64,000 nt of DNA from Candidatus Enterococcus murrayae (GCF_017315985.1 NZ_JAFLVR010000027.1:49784-113783); one strand, 5' to 3'. Positions 31,889 through 40,958 are shown, counted from the first letter of the stretch. Program-made: numbers and translations. The notes: generated by a model not told the origin, from the letters alone.

Positions 31889-32551
31889 ATGGCAAAAATT
31901 TTTGCAATCGATGATGATGAAAAAATCTTAGCATTTATCAAAACAGCTTTATTACGGGAAGGGCATCAGGTAGAGACCTTCACACATACGAAAGAAGTTA
32001 CACCGGAAAAAGCCAAGTTCGCAGATTTGATTTTATTAGATGTCATGATGCCGGAGGAAGATGGGTTCGCGTATTGTCAACGAATTCGCAACTTGGTGGA
32101 TTGTCCGATTCTTTTTGTCACGGCCAAGGCTGGAGAGAGCGAGCTGATCCACGGTCTGGGAATCGGCGGGGATGATTATATTCGCAAGCCCTTTGCTGTT
32201 TCGGAGCTGCGGGCACGTGTTGCGGCCCATTTGCGGCGAGAATCACGTGGGCACACACATGTTTTGCGATGCGGCAATTTTTCCTTGGATCTGACTGGAA
32301 AGAAATTGTTTCACGATTCAACTGAGATTGCGTTGACTAAATCTGAATATCTGATTTGTGCACATCTGTTGGAATCAGCAGGGCAAGTGTTTTCCAAAAT
32401 GCAGCTGTATGAAGCGGTCTTCGGCTACGACGGGAGTTCGGAGGAAAGTGTGATCGTTGAGCACATCAAAAATGTTCGTGCAAAATTGAAAGAGTTCAAG
32501 GAAGATCCGATTGAGACGATCTGGGGGATTGGTTATCGATGGCGAAAATAA
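31889..32551 (+). CDS. OmpR-family response regulator (SpaR/NisR type)
   Basis: 220 residues. The receiver domain has the acidic pair DDDE near residue 7, phospho-acceptor Asp51 in LLLDVMMPEEDGF, threonine in LFVTAK and lysine in YIRKPF. The C-terminal winged helix (about 125-220) ends EDPIETIWGIGYRWRK. It overlaps the kinase gene by 13 bases. It probably activates the LanFEG genes directly upstream when the kinase senses a peptide (inference from synteny). Confidence 0.88.
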   Translation: MAKIFAIDDDEKILAFIKTALLREGHQVETFTHTKEVTPEKAKFADLILLDVMMPEEDGFAYCQRIRNLVDCPILFVTAKAGESELIHGLGIGGDDYIRKPFAVSELRARVAAHLRRESRGHTHVLRCGNFSLDLTGKKLFHDSTEIALTKSEYLICAHLLESAGQVFSKMQLYEAVFGYDGSSEESVIVEHIKNVRAKLKEFKEDPIETIWGIGYRWRK

Positions 32552-33894
32552 AAACGATCGGACTAACCAGATACGTCTCACATCTCTTATTGTCAGCTTT
32601 CTTTGGAGTCATAGTCATTTTGCTGCTAACGCTGCTGACATTTCAGGTGTTGATTTCCACCGAGAAGATCGCTCCGGCAAATGCGGGAGAAACAGAAGCG
32701 CGTAAAGAAATCACACGGCTGAAGGGAAGTCAGACATTTCCTGCCGATTTGTCCCCTGAATTTTATCAGTATGTCTATTTTTCAAAAAATGGCGCTGTAA
32801 AAAGCAGTTCGCTATCAAAGAAATCCTTGAAAAAGATAACTAAGCAATACAAGGACAAAGAGGAGCCATACTCAACAGCGGCGTACCTCACTTTTTCCGA
32901 TGGGACTTACGCTTTGTTTTTATGGCAATACAAAGCGCAATTTACCAATCCACGTTTAAGAAGGCTGTTTCCAAATTTTGAAGTTCTCTTTATTATAGGA
33001 ATCTCTTTTGCCTTAGTTCTATTTTTCATTCTCTTTGCCAGAAGAGCCAGTAAACAGTTAAAGGGCAAACTCGTTTTAGTTGAGCAAGCGAGTCAGCAAA
33101 TCACACAAAAGAATCTTGAGACAGCCATTGCTGCATCCACTGGTATTCTGGAGTTTGATCATGTGCTGCAATCAATGGAGGAAATGAGGGGCGCGCTGAA
33201 AGAGTCATTAGTGCAGCAATGGGAGACCCAGCAGCAGCGCAAACAGGAAATTGCCGCTTTGACTCATGATATCAATACGCCGTTGACGGTGATCAATGGG
33301 AACGCGGAACTTTTACTAGAAGAGGAATGGGAGGATGAGCAGAAGCAGCTGATCACTGACATTTATGAGTCTGGTTTGAAAACCAAGGAATATATTGGAC
33401 TGCTGCAGCAAATCTCGAACTTTGAGGTATTTCAAGAGGAGAAGACCGTCGTTCCGATGGAAACGATTTTGGAGGAAATGAGCAAGACCCTTCTTCCGCT
33501 GGCCAAGCAAAAGGGGCTGCGTTTCATTATTCAGAATAAAGAAGAGAATCTGACAATTATTGCTGCTCCTGTAATGCTGACACGAGCTTTAGTAAATATT
33601 GGAGATAATGCGATTCGACATACTGAAGCAGGCGATGTGACTATTCGAATTGAACAGCAGAAGCAGGAACTGTCTTTCATTTTTGAAGATAATGGTCCGG
33701 GCTTTTCTCCAGCAGCGCTGACCCACGCAAAGGAAATGTTTTGGCAGCAGGACCAGAGTCGTACGGCGAACACTAATTATGGTATCGGCTTGTCAATTGT
33801 AGAGCGAGTGGCAAAGGATCACCATGGCCGATTGGAGCTGGGAAATACAGAGCACGGAGGAAAAGCCGCCCTGATTCTCTCGCTGACCGAGTAA
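32539..33894 (+). CDS. Sensor histidine kinase (SpaK/NisK-like)
   Basis: 451 residues. TM1 spans about residues 13-38, an extracytoplasmic domain of about 105 residues follows, and TM2 lies at about 147-167. The phospho-acceptor is His243 in ALTHDINTPLTVINGN. The ATPase domain has the N-box NIGDNAIRHT and G-boxes DNGPGF and NYGIGLSI. The size of the outer domain fits lantibiotic or bacitracin sensors of the SpaK/CprK kind. It is translationally coupled to the response regulator. No lantibiotic structural or modification gene is in the window. Confidence 0.87.
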   Translation: MAKIKTIGLTRYVSHLLLSAFFGVIVILLLTLLTFQVLISTEKIAPANAGETEARKEITRLKGSQTFPADLSPEFYQYVYFSKNGAVKSSSLSKKSLKKITKQYKDKEEPYSTAAYLTFSDGTYALFLWQYKAQFTNPRLRRLFPNFEVLFIIGISFALVLFFILFARRASKQLKGKLVLVEQASQQITQKNLETAIAASTGILEFDHVLQSMEEMRGALKESLVQQWETQQQRKQEIAALTHDINTPLTVINGNAELLLEEEWEDEQKQLITDIYESGLKTKEYIGLLQQISNFEVFQEEKTVVPMETILEEMSKTLLPLAKQKGLRFIIQNKEENLTIIAAPVMLTRALVNIGDNAIRHTEAGDVTIRIEQQKQELSFIFEDNGPGFSPAALTHAKEMFWQQDQSRTANTNYGIGLSIVERVAKDHHGRLELGNTEHGGKAALILSLTE

Positions 33895-33930
33895 ATGCGG
33901 ACGAGATTGAGCCTAAAAAATGACATAAAT

Positions 33931-34020
33931 AAAAAGCGGAACGCTCCTATTACTTTAAATGTTTAAAGTAATAGGAGCGTTTGCTTTCATTTTGTTAAGT
34001 ATTTTCCCAAAAGACTTTCG
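33931..34020 (-). repeat. Dispersed terminator-repeat, copy 3
   Basis: Oriented with the GntR gene whose stop is at 34043. The core lies at about 33985-34020. The hairpin has a 20-bp perfect stem beginning AACGCTCCTATTACTTTAAA. It separates the convergent kinase and GntR genes and can terminate both. Confidence 0.85.
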
Positions 34021-34042
34021 GCTCACATATGTCTGCGAGCAT

Positions 34043-34762
34043 TTAATTGCCTTTCATATCAAGGAAGGAATAGTCGCGAACGTCAAAACGATTTCGGCTG
34101 CGAGAGTATTCGATTGGATCGCCGTTTTGCTGATAAGCGATTTGCCGAATCTCTAAAACAGGATCATCCACCGCGCAATCAAGATATTTTTGATCATACT
34201 CAGAGCTTTTGTCTGCTCGAATCGTACGATAGGCACCCGTAATTTTGACCCCAAGCTCGTTTTTAATATATTGATAAATCGACGCCTCAATGATCTCTTT
34301 CTTTAAGTTCGGAACTGCCTGAATCGGCATATAAGTATGTTCCAAGATAAACGGGGTGCCATCCAAAATTCTTAGACGAACAATGTTATAGACCGGTTCT
34401 TCCTCTGAAATGTGCAGCTTCTCCTGAATTGAGAGATCAGGAAATTCAACATTGAACTCAATGACTTGGCTTTCCAATTTTCGGTTCGCTTTTTCCATCT
34501 CTGCGCTCAATCCTTCATAGTAAGAAAGGAAAGAAGTGTTTTTCGTCAAAAAGGGATGGTGTAAAACGGTCGTTCCTACGCCTTTTTTAGATGATAATAG
34601 TCCTTCCAGCGTCAAAATTTCCAGTGCTTTTTGGACAGTCATTCGGCTGACAGAAAACTCTTTAACAAGTTCGATTTGCTTCGGAAGTAAAGAGCCGGCT
34701 GGATAAGTTTCACTTTTGATACGATTCCGTAAAGTATTTGCGATTTCTTCGTATTTTGGCAA
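34043..34762 (-). CDS. GntR-family regulator with UTRA effector domain
   Basis: 239 residues. The N-terminal GntR winged helix includes LVKEFSVSRMTVQKALEILTLEGLL. The UTRA domain follows from about residue 90 (PVYNIVRLRILDGTPFILEHTYMP). A TTG at 34762 is preferred because SD GAGGTGAT lies just upstream, giving the usual PKYEEIANTLRNRI beginning; an ATG nine codons earlier lacks an SD. It follows a cellobiose-type EIIC gene on the same strand but after a terminator, so it probably has its own promoter and controls beta-glucan-type sugar uptake. Confidence 0.85.
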   Translation of the reverse strand: MPKYEEIANTLRNRIKSETYPAGSLLPKQIELVKEFSVSRMTVQKALEILTLEGLLSSKKGVGTTVLHHPFLTKNTSFLSYYEGLSAEMEKANRKLESQVIEFNVEFPDLSIQEKLHISEEEPVYNIVRLRILDGTPFILEHTYMPIQAVPNLKKEIIEASIYQYIKNELGVKITGAYRTIRADKSSEYDQKYLDCAVDDPVLEIRQIAYQQNGDPIEYSRSRNRFDVRDYSFLDMKGN

Positions 34763-34796
34763 CGATATCACCTCAATATGATTATACATAAGTTCA

Positions 34797-34810
34797 AATG
34801 TCTATACAAT
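34797..34810 (-). promoter_or_regulatory. Putative GntR operator in its own promoter
   Basis: On the minus strand this reads ATTGTATAGACATT, a near-palindrome of the TTGTATA-GACAA type bound by several GntR/UTRA proteins. It lies 35 bases upstream of the TTG start. Autoregulation is inferred. Confidence 0.45.
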
Positions 34811-34814
34811 GAAT

Positions 34815-34858
34815 AAAAAAGTTAAGACAAACTTTTTGCATTTGCCTTAACTTTTTTT
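34815..34858. terminator. Bidirectional-type terminator after the EIIC gene
   Basis: AAAAAAGTTAAG and CTTAACTTTTTTT form the stem, with inner pairing ACAAA/TTTG-like, six bases after the EIIC stop. Both flanks are suitable for termination on the minus strand. Confidence 0.85.
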
Positions 34859-34864
34859 GATTGA

Positions 34865-36136
34865 TTATTCGATATCAAAATTTGGCTGACGATCAAGAAT
34901 ACGTAAGAACGGATACCAGATTAATCCGACGATGACGAAATCAAGAACTTGCAAAGCTCCGCCCAGCCAAGAATTTGTTGCTAAAATACCACTGGCAACG
35001 ATAGGAACAGTCCAAGGAACAGATACACCAGTTGGTGGAGGAACGATTCCAGCAGCCATCACTAAGTAGTTGATAGTAGTAACGACTAACGGTGCCAACA
35101 CCCAAGGAATTAAGATCGTCGCATTCAAAACGATCGGTAAGCCGAATATTGCCGGTTCATTTACATTGAAGATCCCAGGTGCCAGAGCCAAACGACCAAC
35201 ATCACGGTATTGTTTTTTCTTCAAGATAAAGGCCATCAAGATAACGACAGCTAGCGTCATACCAGAACCACCCAAACCAACAGTAAATGTTTCCATGAAT
35301 GGTTTTGAAATGATATGCGGTAATGGGTCGCCGGCTTTATAAGCCTCTAAATTATCTAGCATTAAAGTATTCCAGATCGGATCCATCACTGAGTTTACAA
35401 TGATTTGTCCATGCAGACCAAAGAACCATAAGAATTGTACCAAGAATAGAGCTAGCAAGGTAGCAGGCAGGCTGCTTCCAAGACCAGTCAAAGGCTTTTG
35501 AATGACTTCATAGATAACATCATGCAGATTTGCATGGAAAACACCTGTCATAATGGCATTGACGATTAAGAATGTTGTTAAGGTCATCACTGCAGGGATT
35601 AACGCCGCAAAAGATTTTGTTACTGCTGGCGGAACACCGTCAGGCATCTTAATTTGCCAGCCTCGTTTAGTGATACGGCAATAAATCTCTGCTGCAAGAA
35701 ATGCGGCGATCATACCGATAAACATTCCTTTTGCTCCAAGACGATCCAAAGATAAGACGCCGCTAACTTCTTCACCGTTTTCCAATGTCATGAAAAATGG
35801 CGTTAAAATCAAGAAGCTAGCAAAGGAAACAGCTCCGCCGAAAATACCTTCTACTTCATATGATTCTGATAAATAATAGCCGATCCCGAATGTTACAAAT
35901 ACAGACATGATACTCATGGTAGCATTTTGCCCGTTACCAAAAAGTTCACTCAGTACGCCTTTAGTGGCATCGTTGAAAAAAGGCAGATTGTTAATAACAA
36001 CCACGATTGAACCAAACATAGTCAGCGGGAATGACAACATGAAGGCATCTCTAAGTACAGTTAAATAACGATTTTGTCCTAGCTTGTTCGCTAAGGGCAT
36101 GATTTTCTCCGCTAGCTTATCCATAAACCCATTCAT
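34865..36136 (-). CDS. celB: PTS cellobiose/lichenan-type EIIC permease
   Basis: 423 residues with about ten membrane segments. Family marks are DAFMLSFPLTMFGS near the N-terminus, FGLHGQIIVN in the middle and GIFNVNEPAIFGLPIV, the conserved NEP motif. The ATG at 36136 follows SD GAGGTGAAG; a longer open frame upstream lacks one. The EIIA and EIIB partners and a glycosidase are not adjacent, so this lone EIIC must borrow EIIAB proteins encoded elsewhere. Confidence 0.88.
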   Translation of the reverse strand: MNGFMDKLAEKIMPLANKLGQNRYLTVLRDAFMLSFPLTMFGSIVVVINNLPFFNDATKGVLSELFGNGQNATMSIMSVFVTFGIGYYLSESYEVEGIFGGAVSFASFLILTPFFMTLENGEEVSGVLSLDRLGAKGMFIGMIAAFLAAEIYCRITKRGWQIKMPDGVPPAVTKSFAALIPAVMTLTTFLIVNAIMTGVFHANLHDVIYEVIQKPLTGLGSSLPATLLALFLVQFLWFFGLHGQIIVNSVMDPIWNTLMLDNLEAYKAGDPLPHIISKPFMETFTVGLGGSGMTLAVVILMAFILKKKQYRDVGRLALAPGIFNVNEPAIFGLPIVLNATILIPWVLAPLVVTTINYLVMAAGIVPPPTGVSVPWTVPIVASGILATNSWLGGALQVLDFVIVGLIWYPFLRILDRQPNFDIE

Positions 36137-36158
36137 TTTCTTCACCTCTAGATTTTTT

Positions 36159-36172
36159 TGTAATCGATTACA
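36159..36172. promoter_or_regulatory. Perfect palindrome upstream of the EIIC gene
   Basis: TGTAATCGATTACA is a perfect 14-bp palindrome 22 bases from the EIIC ATG, close to the expected transcription start. It is a candidate operator for the downstream GntR or another repressor, although its arms differ from the site at 34797. Confidence 0.5.
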
Positions 36173-36520
36173 GCTATAATTTATCATGTTTTCGATAGTA
36201 TGTCTAGTCATATATTTAAATATGATTGATTTTTATTTGTAGTTTGATATAGAGATCCTGAAATGATTGAGCTTAAAGCGATTAAAATCCTTTTTTGATC
36301 ATGTAAGTAATAAAAGAAGAGGCGTTGGATCTTGTGATTGAAAAAGTACTGACTATATATAGTAGAAAAAAGGGTAACTATTTTTCTCTTCATATACTGA
36401 AAATTTGCGAAACAAATTAATGACCCAAGCGCCAATCTATACTATAATATGAGAAACTATCAATGATATTCTAATCTAACGAGCATTATTCTAAGAATAT
36501 CTAAGGAAATGAGTGAGTCG
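36173..36520 (+). promoter_or_regulatory. AT-rich intergenic region with promoter of the lysine cluster
   Basis: About 350 bases without a gene. A perfect TATAAT at 36443-36448 preceded by TATAC is the best -10 for the + strand genes; no good -35 is seen. I looked for an L-box (lysine) riboswitch and a T-box and found neither. Confidence 0.4.
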
Positions 36521-37675
36521 ATGATCGATACGCAAGTCAAAGAACTAGAGGAATTAGTCACCACGATGCGGCGCGAGTTGCACCAGATTCCTGAACTTGG
36601 TCTGGAAGAAAAGCAAACTGCAGCATATATTCGAAAAAAGCTGGCATCTTTTGGTGTCACAGAGACATATGAAGTCATTGAAACGGGTACGATTGCAGTC
36701 TTACGAGGGAAAACGCCTGGAAAAACGCTAGCCTTTCGTTCAGATATTGATGCTTTGCCAGTAGAGGAGCAGACTGATTACACCTTTTCTCCGAAAACAC
36801 CAGGGAAGATGCATGCTTGCGGGCATGATGGACATATGGCAACCTTGCTGGGCTTTATTGCATACTTGCACAAACATCCTGAAGCCATTCAAGGAACGCT
36901 TGTTTTTGTTTTCCAACCAGCGGAAGAAGGGCCAGGCGGTGCGGAATTGATTATGAAGACAGGTATTCTGCAAGAGCTAGGTGTGGAGGAAATCGTGGGC
37001 TTGCATGTATTTCCTGATTTGCCGGCTGGAAAGATCTCTTGTCGACCAGGACCGATGATGGCCCGTAATGCGGAAGTGACGATCACGATTAAAGGCGTCA
37101 GTACCCATGGCGCACAGCCTCAGCTGGGAGAAGACGCGATTGTTGCGGCTGGCGGAGTGATTTCTGGTTTAAATAGTATTTTAGCCAGAAACATTGGACC
37201 GTTAGATAATGTTGTTTTGACATTTGGGACGATTCATGGCGGTGAGGCGATGAATATTGTAGCGAAGGAAGTTGTTTTACATGGAACGATGCGGGCATTT
37301 GATGACAAGGTTTATGATGAGGTTGTTCGTCGGACCGAATTATTAGCAGGTGAGATCGCCAAAGGCTACGGCTGTGAGGCGGTAGTCGACTTCAATCACA
37401 TGTACCGAGTGGTGGATAATGATCCGAAGATGGTGGAAACACTGGAAAAAGTCGCTGCGGATTATTATGTTGAAACACCGCCATACTTGATAGCAGAAGA
37501 TTTTTCAATGTATCAGCAGGAAATTCCTGGGATGTTTTTCTTCTTGGGGATTCGTGATGAGGAAAAGGGCTATACGTATCCGCTGCATAGTGGGAAAATG
37601 AAATTTGACGAAGTGAATTTGCTTTTAGGGATTCAGACATTTGTAAATCTGATCGCTGGATTGAACGGAAACTAA
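36521..37675 (+). CDS. N-acetyldiaminopimelate deacetylase (M20 peptidase family)
   Basis: 384 residues. M20D motifs are present: the amidohydrolase start MRRELHQIPELGLEEKQTA, the metal site MHACGHDGHMATLLG, PAEEGPGGAELI and LHSGKMKFDE near the end. In the acetyl branch of lysine synthesis the enzyme removes acetate from N-acetyl-LL-diaminopimelate, and the next two genes (lysA and dapF) support this over an aminoacylase. The ATG at 36521 has SD AAGGAA 12 bases upstream; an ATG at 36509 abuts that SD and is less likely. Confidence 0.83.
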   Translation: MIDTQVKELEELVTTMRRELHQIPELGLEEKQTAAYIRKKLASFGVTETYEVIETGTIAVLRGKTPGKTLAFRSDIDALPVEEQTDYTFSPKTPGKMHACGHDGHMATLLGFIAYLHKHPEAIQGTLVFVFQPAEEGPGGAELIMKTGILQELGVEEIVGLHVFPDLPAGKISCRPGPMMARNAEVTITIKGVSTHGAQPQLGEDAIVAAGGVISGLNSILARNIGPLDNVVLTFGTIHGGEAMNIVAKEVVLHGTMRAFDDKVYDEVVRRTELLAGEIAKGYGCEAVVDFNHMYRVVDNDPKMVETLEKVAADYYVETPPYLIAEDFSMYQQEIPGMFFFLGIRDEEKGYTYPLHSGKMKFDEVNLLLGIQTFVNLIAGLNGN

Positions 37676-37690
37676 TTGAGGGGGCTTATA

Positions 37691-38989
37691 ATGGAATTTG
37701 AAGTACAAAATGGACATTTGATGTGGGACGGCTGCGATACAGTCGACTTAGCAGAGAAATTTGGAACACCGCTATATGTTTTTTCACAAACGAAGATCGA
37801 AGAGAAATGTCACGAACTACAACACGATTTTGTCGAAAAGTATGAAAACGTCCGAGTAGCATTTGCCAGCAAAGCATTCTCCACGCTGGCGATGTTGAAA
37901 ATCATTCAAAATCAAGGCTTTTCTTTAGATGTCGTTTCAGACGGGGAGCTTTATACAGCCATTAAAGGAGCGTTTCCGGCTGAACACATTGAGATGAACG
38001 GGAATAACAAATCAATTGAAGAATTGGAAATGGCGATTGATTATGGTGTTGGCCGAATCATCGTCGATAGCCTGCAGGAAGTAGATCTGATTGCGGCAAT
38101 TGCCAAAGAAAAACAAAAAGTGGTGGATATTCTATTTCGAATTACGCCGGAAGTGAACGTTCAAACGCATTCATTTATTTCAACGGGACAAAAGGATTCA
38201 AAATTTGGTATCCCGATCGATGAATCCATCTTGTTTCCGCAAATTCAAAATGCGATCCAAACAGCGGAGGTGAATTTCTTAGGCTTCCATTTTCATGTCG
38301 GCAGTCAATTATTCGATAACCATGCCCACTTAGCAGCAGTAGATATTGCGCTGGATTTAGTGAAGATGGTTAAAGAGCGCTTTGACTATACGATCAAAGA
38401 GTTGAATTTTGGCGGCGGGTTTGGGGTTCGCTATACGGATGCGGATCAGCCGAAGCCCTTTAGCTATTTCACCGATCCAATGATGGAAAAAGTGCTGGAA
38501 TTTTGTGAAAAGCAACAATTTCCGCAGCCGGCAGTAGTTATTGAACCAGGCCGCAGTATTGTAGCTGAAGCAGGAATCAGCTTGCATCAAATCGGCGCAA
38601 TCAAAGAGCTTCCGGGTCTGCGTAAATATGTCAGTATTGATGGCGGTATGACAGACAATATTCGTCCGGGGCTTTATGAAGCGGAATATACGGGCATTTT
38701 GGCGAACAAAGCGGACCATGCGGCAGTCGAAAAAGTGACGGTTTCTGGGAAAGCCTGCGAAAGCACCGATATTTTAGTGAAGGATATTGAGCTGCCATCT
38801 GTTGAAACCAGCGATATCTTCGCTACATTTTCAACTGGAGCGTATGGCTATTCAATGGCCAGCAATTATAATAAACTGGCGATACCAGCAGTTGTGTTAA
38901 CCAAAGCAGGACAGGCAGAGCTGATAGTAAGACGACAAACCTTGGACCAAATCATTCAAAATGAAGAAATCCCAAGCTTTTTGAACTAA
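37691..38989 (+). CDS. lysA: Diaminopimelate decarboxylase
   Basis: 432 residues, PLP fold type III. The PLP lysine lies in VAFASKAFSTLAML. The barrel has FHFHVGSQ and LNFGGGFGVRY, and the C-terminal domain has SGKACESTDIL, supplying the cysteine and substrate contacts, and TGAYGYSMASNYN. It converts meso-diaminopimelate to lysine and CO2. It starts 15 bases after the deacetylase gene with a GAGGGGG SD, so the three genes form an operon. Confidence 0.93.
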   Translation: MEFEVQNGHLMWDGCDTVDLAEKFGTPLYVFSQTKIEEKCHELQHDFVEKYENVRVAFASKAFSTLAMLKIIQNQGFSLDVVSDGELYTAIKGAFPAEHIEMNGNNKSIEELEMAIDYGVGRIIVDSLQEVDLIAAIAKEKQKVVDILFRITPEVNVQTHSFISTGQKDSKFGIPIDESILFPQIQNAIQTAEVNFLGFHFHVGSQLFDNHAHLAAVDIALDLVKMVKERFDYTIKELNFGGGFGVRYTDADQPKPFSYFTDPMMEKVLEFCEKQQFPQPAVVIEPGRSIVAEAGISLHQIGAIKELPGLRKYVSIDGGMTDNIRPGLYEAEYTGILANKADHAAVEKVTVSGKACESTDILVKDIELPSVETSDIFATFSTGAYGYSMASNYNKLAIPAVVLTKAGQAELIVRRQTLDQIIQNEEIPSFLN

Positions 38990-39013
38990 AGACAGTTGAA
39001 ATGAGGCGAAAGC

Positions 39014-39841
39014 ATGAAGGTACCCTTTTATAAAATACAAGGCGCTGGAAATGATTTTATTTTGATCGACAATCAAAAGCTGAATTTTTCTAGTGATCAA
39101 TTAACGACGTTTTCGGCACGTGTTTGTAAGCGGCGTATTTCAGTTGGAGCAGATACCTTGATTGCGATCGAGTCTGCACGCGGTGATGGTGATTTTTATG
39201 CACGTTTTTTCAATGCGGATGGCTCTGAAGCCGAGATGTGCGGAAACGGCGCACGCTGTGTTGCTCGCTGGGCGTATGAGACGGGTGTCGCAAATGAAAA
39301 AATGATTATCGAGACGATCGCCGGTAATGTTCCCGCGGAACGCCTGGATAATCGCAGCTATCGTGTTCAGCTAAATTCACCAACCGTTTATGAAGCGGAT
39401 AAAGTGATCCAGGTTGACGGCAAAGAGGTAGTAGTGGATTATGTCGAATTGGGTCATCCGGGCATCCCTCATTTAGTCGTTCATGCAGCTGATTTTGCCA
39501 TGACCGAATTAGAGACGATGGTTGATTTTGCCAGAAAGCTGCGTAATCATCCTGCGTTTACAAAAGGGGCAAATGTGAATTTCTATGATATCTTGCCGGA
39601 TCAAACCGTTGTGGAACGCACCTATGAGCGAGGAGTAGAGGACTTTACTTTGGCCTGCGGCACGGGAACTGGTTCGACAGCCTATGCACTGACTAAAAAA
39701 GGCCTAGTCAAAAGTGATCCAGTTGTGATCGAAGTATTAGGCGGACAGCTTCAAGTGAATGTTTTGGAAGAGGAGCTGTACTTGATTGGCGATACGAATA
39801 TCGTAGCTGAAGGCACGATTTTGGATGAAGATTGGGTTTAA
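39014..39841 (+). CDS. dapF: Diaminopimelate epimerase
   Basis: 275 residues. The two catalytic cysteine motifs are intact: EMCGNGARC in the N-terminal half and ACGTGTGSTA in the C-terminal half. It also has the start KIQGAGNDFILID and the closing VEVLGGQLQV. The enzyme converts LL- to meso-diaminopimelate for lysine and cell-wall synthesis. It is the last gene of the cluster, 24 bases after lysA, and is followed by a terminator-repeat. Confidence 0.93.
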   Translation: MKVPFYKIQGAGNDFILIDNQKLNFSSDQLTTFSARVCKRRISVGADTLIAIESARGDGDFYARFFNADGSEAEMCGNGARCVARWAYETGVANEKMIIETIAGNVPAERLDNRSYRVQLNSPTVYEADKVIQVDGKEVVVDYVELGHPGIPHLVVHAADFAMTELETMVDFARKLRNHPAFTKGANVNFYDILPDQTVVERTYERGVEDFTLACGTGTGSTAYALTKKGLVKSDPVVIEVLGGQLQVNVLEEELYLIGDTNIVAEGTILDEDWV

Positions 39842-39854
39842 AACTTAATGAATT

Positions 39855-39943
39855 GAAAGTTTTTTTGAGAAATACTTTACAAAATGAAAGCCGAGCAAGC
39901 ATATGACTATCTATTTGGATAGTATTGCTTGTTCGGCTTTTTA
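39855..39943 (+). repeat. Dispersed terminator-repeat, copy 4
   Basis: The core GAAAGTTTTTTTGAGAAATA / CTTTACAAAATGAAAGCC is followed by a hairpin with outer arms GCCGAGCAAGCA / TGCTTGTTCGGC and inner arms ACTATC / GATAGT, then T-rich sequence. It starts 13 bases after the dapF stop in the same orientation. Confidence 0.88.
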
Positions 39944-39963
39944 TTGAAGGTTAATCTGAGTAA

Positions 39964-40713
39964 TTAGTCAATCAAGACGATTTTTTGCTTGCTATATTCT
40001 TTGCGAACTTTGTCGGGAATATCTTCAGAAATCAAGTACGTCAGATCGTCAACCGGGCCGACGATGTGATTGCTGATGGTGCCGAACTTATCATTAGTGA
40101 TCATTCCGAGAACTTCCGTGGAGATGCGAACCATTTCCCGTTTGATTTCTGATTCCTGCGTGGTAGGGACACTCGTTCCTGCGTCCAGATCAAGATTGTA
40201 AATCCCCATGATATAAAGGTCTGCTCGGATATTTCGCAGCTGCTTGTAGGCCTGTACACCGATATTGATCATCGATTGTTTGTAAAACACACCGCCGATA
40301 TTAATAATCTCAATGTTCGGATGCTGCGCTAATTCCATGGCGATCGGCGGGCTATTGGTAATAATAGTGGCCCGAAAATCTTGCGGAATCTCCTTCGCTA
40401 AAGCCAAATTGGTGGTACTTCCGTCAATAATTATGACCGAATCTTCCTTCAAAAACGGCAAGGCCTTGTGAGCCAGCTCTTTCTTACGATCACTAGCAAC
40501 CGTTTCCCGATAATTGAAGTCGGTAATTGGCGGGCCTACACGCAAGGCACCGCTGTGAACTCTTTTTAATAGCCCCTGATTATCCAATTCTTTCAAATCT
40601 CGCCGAATCGTATCCTCTGAAACATTGAAGCGTTGGCTTAAATCACTGGCAATTACCTTTTGCTCAATATTTAAAAGATCAAGGATTTTCTGATGGCGTT
40701 CCTCTTTTAACAT
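39964..40713 (-). CDS. DeoR-family transcriptional repressor
   Basis: 249 residues. The N-terminal DeoR helix-turn-helix reads MLKEERHQKILDLLNIEQKV and SQRFNVSEDTIRRDLKELD. The DeoRC sensor domain follows with IIIDGSTTNLALAKEIP. The ATG at 40713 is chosen because SD GAAGGAG lies eight bases upstream. Such regulators bind phosphosugars. It is divergent from the hexitol PTS operon, which it probably represses. Confidence 0.88.
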   Translation of the reverse strand: MLKEERHQKILDLLNIEQKVIASDLSQRFNVSEDTIRRDLKELDNQGLLKRVHSGALRVGPPITDFNYRETVASDRKKELAHKALPFLKEDSVIIIDGSTTNLALAKEIPQDFRATIITNSPPIAMELAQHPNIEIINIGGVFYKQSMINIGVQAYKQLRNIRADLYIMGIYNLDLDAGTSVPTTQESEIKREMVRISTEVLGMITNDKFGTISNHIVGPVDDLTYLISEDIPDKVRKEYSKQKIVLID

Positions 40714-40803
40714 AGTGCGCACTCCTTCTTGTTTCTTCACGTTTATCATGCCATGTATGCGATTTTCTGTCAATTTCCTTCCGTTTTAATCGGTTATAAA
40801 CGC

Positions 40804-40842
40804 ACAAACATGCATATAAAATTATATAATCTGCATGTTTGT
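40804..40842. promoter_or_regulatory. 11-bp inverted repeat in the DeoR/hexitol intergenic region
   Basis: ACAAACATGCA (40804-40814) and TGCATGTTTGT (40832-40842) form a perfect inverted repeat with a 17-base spacer. A -35-like TTGACT follows at 40844-40849, and GCGGTTGCA further on resembles half of a cre site. It is the best candidate for the DeoR operator. Confidence 0.6.
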
Positions 40843-40958
40843 ATTGACTTGTGATTGTTAAGCGGTTGCAATGAGCTTGTAATGAAAGGGTGTACGGCAT
40901 TCGAACCAAGCTGGTTTTATCCGGAGAAGATCAGCGCATTGCAAGTAGGAGGAAGTCC

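Noticed and set aside
31889..33894. Two-component pair as the malate regulator MaeKR
   Set aside because: MaeKR belongs to the citrate/DcuS-type family; this pair is OmpR/SpaK-like and coupled to LanFEG.
29431..34042. Lantibiotic precursor or modification genes around LanFEG-RK
   Set aside because: All short frames in 29431-29636, 31835-31888 and 33895-34042 were inspected; none encodes a leader plus Ser/Thr/Cys-rich core.
36173..36520. Lysine (L-box) riboswitch before the lysine cluster
   Set aside because: A segment around 36316-36340 loosely recalls the L-box start, but the conserved downstream helices are absent.
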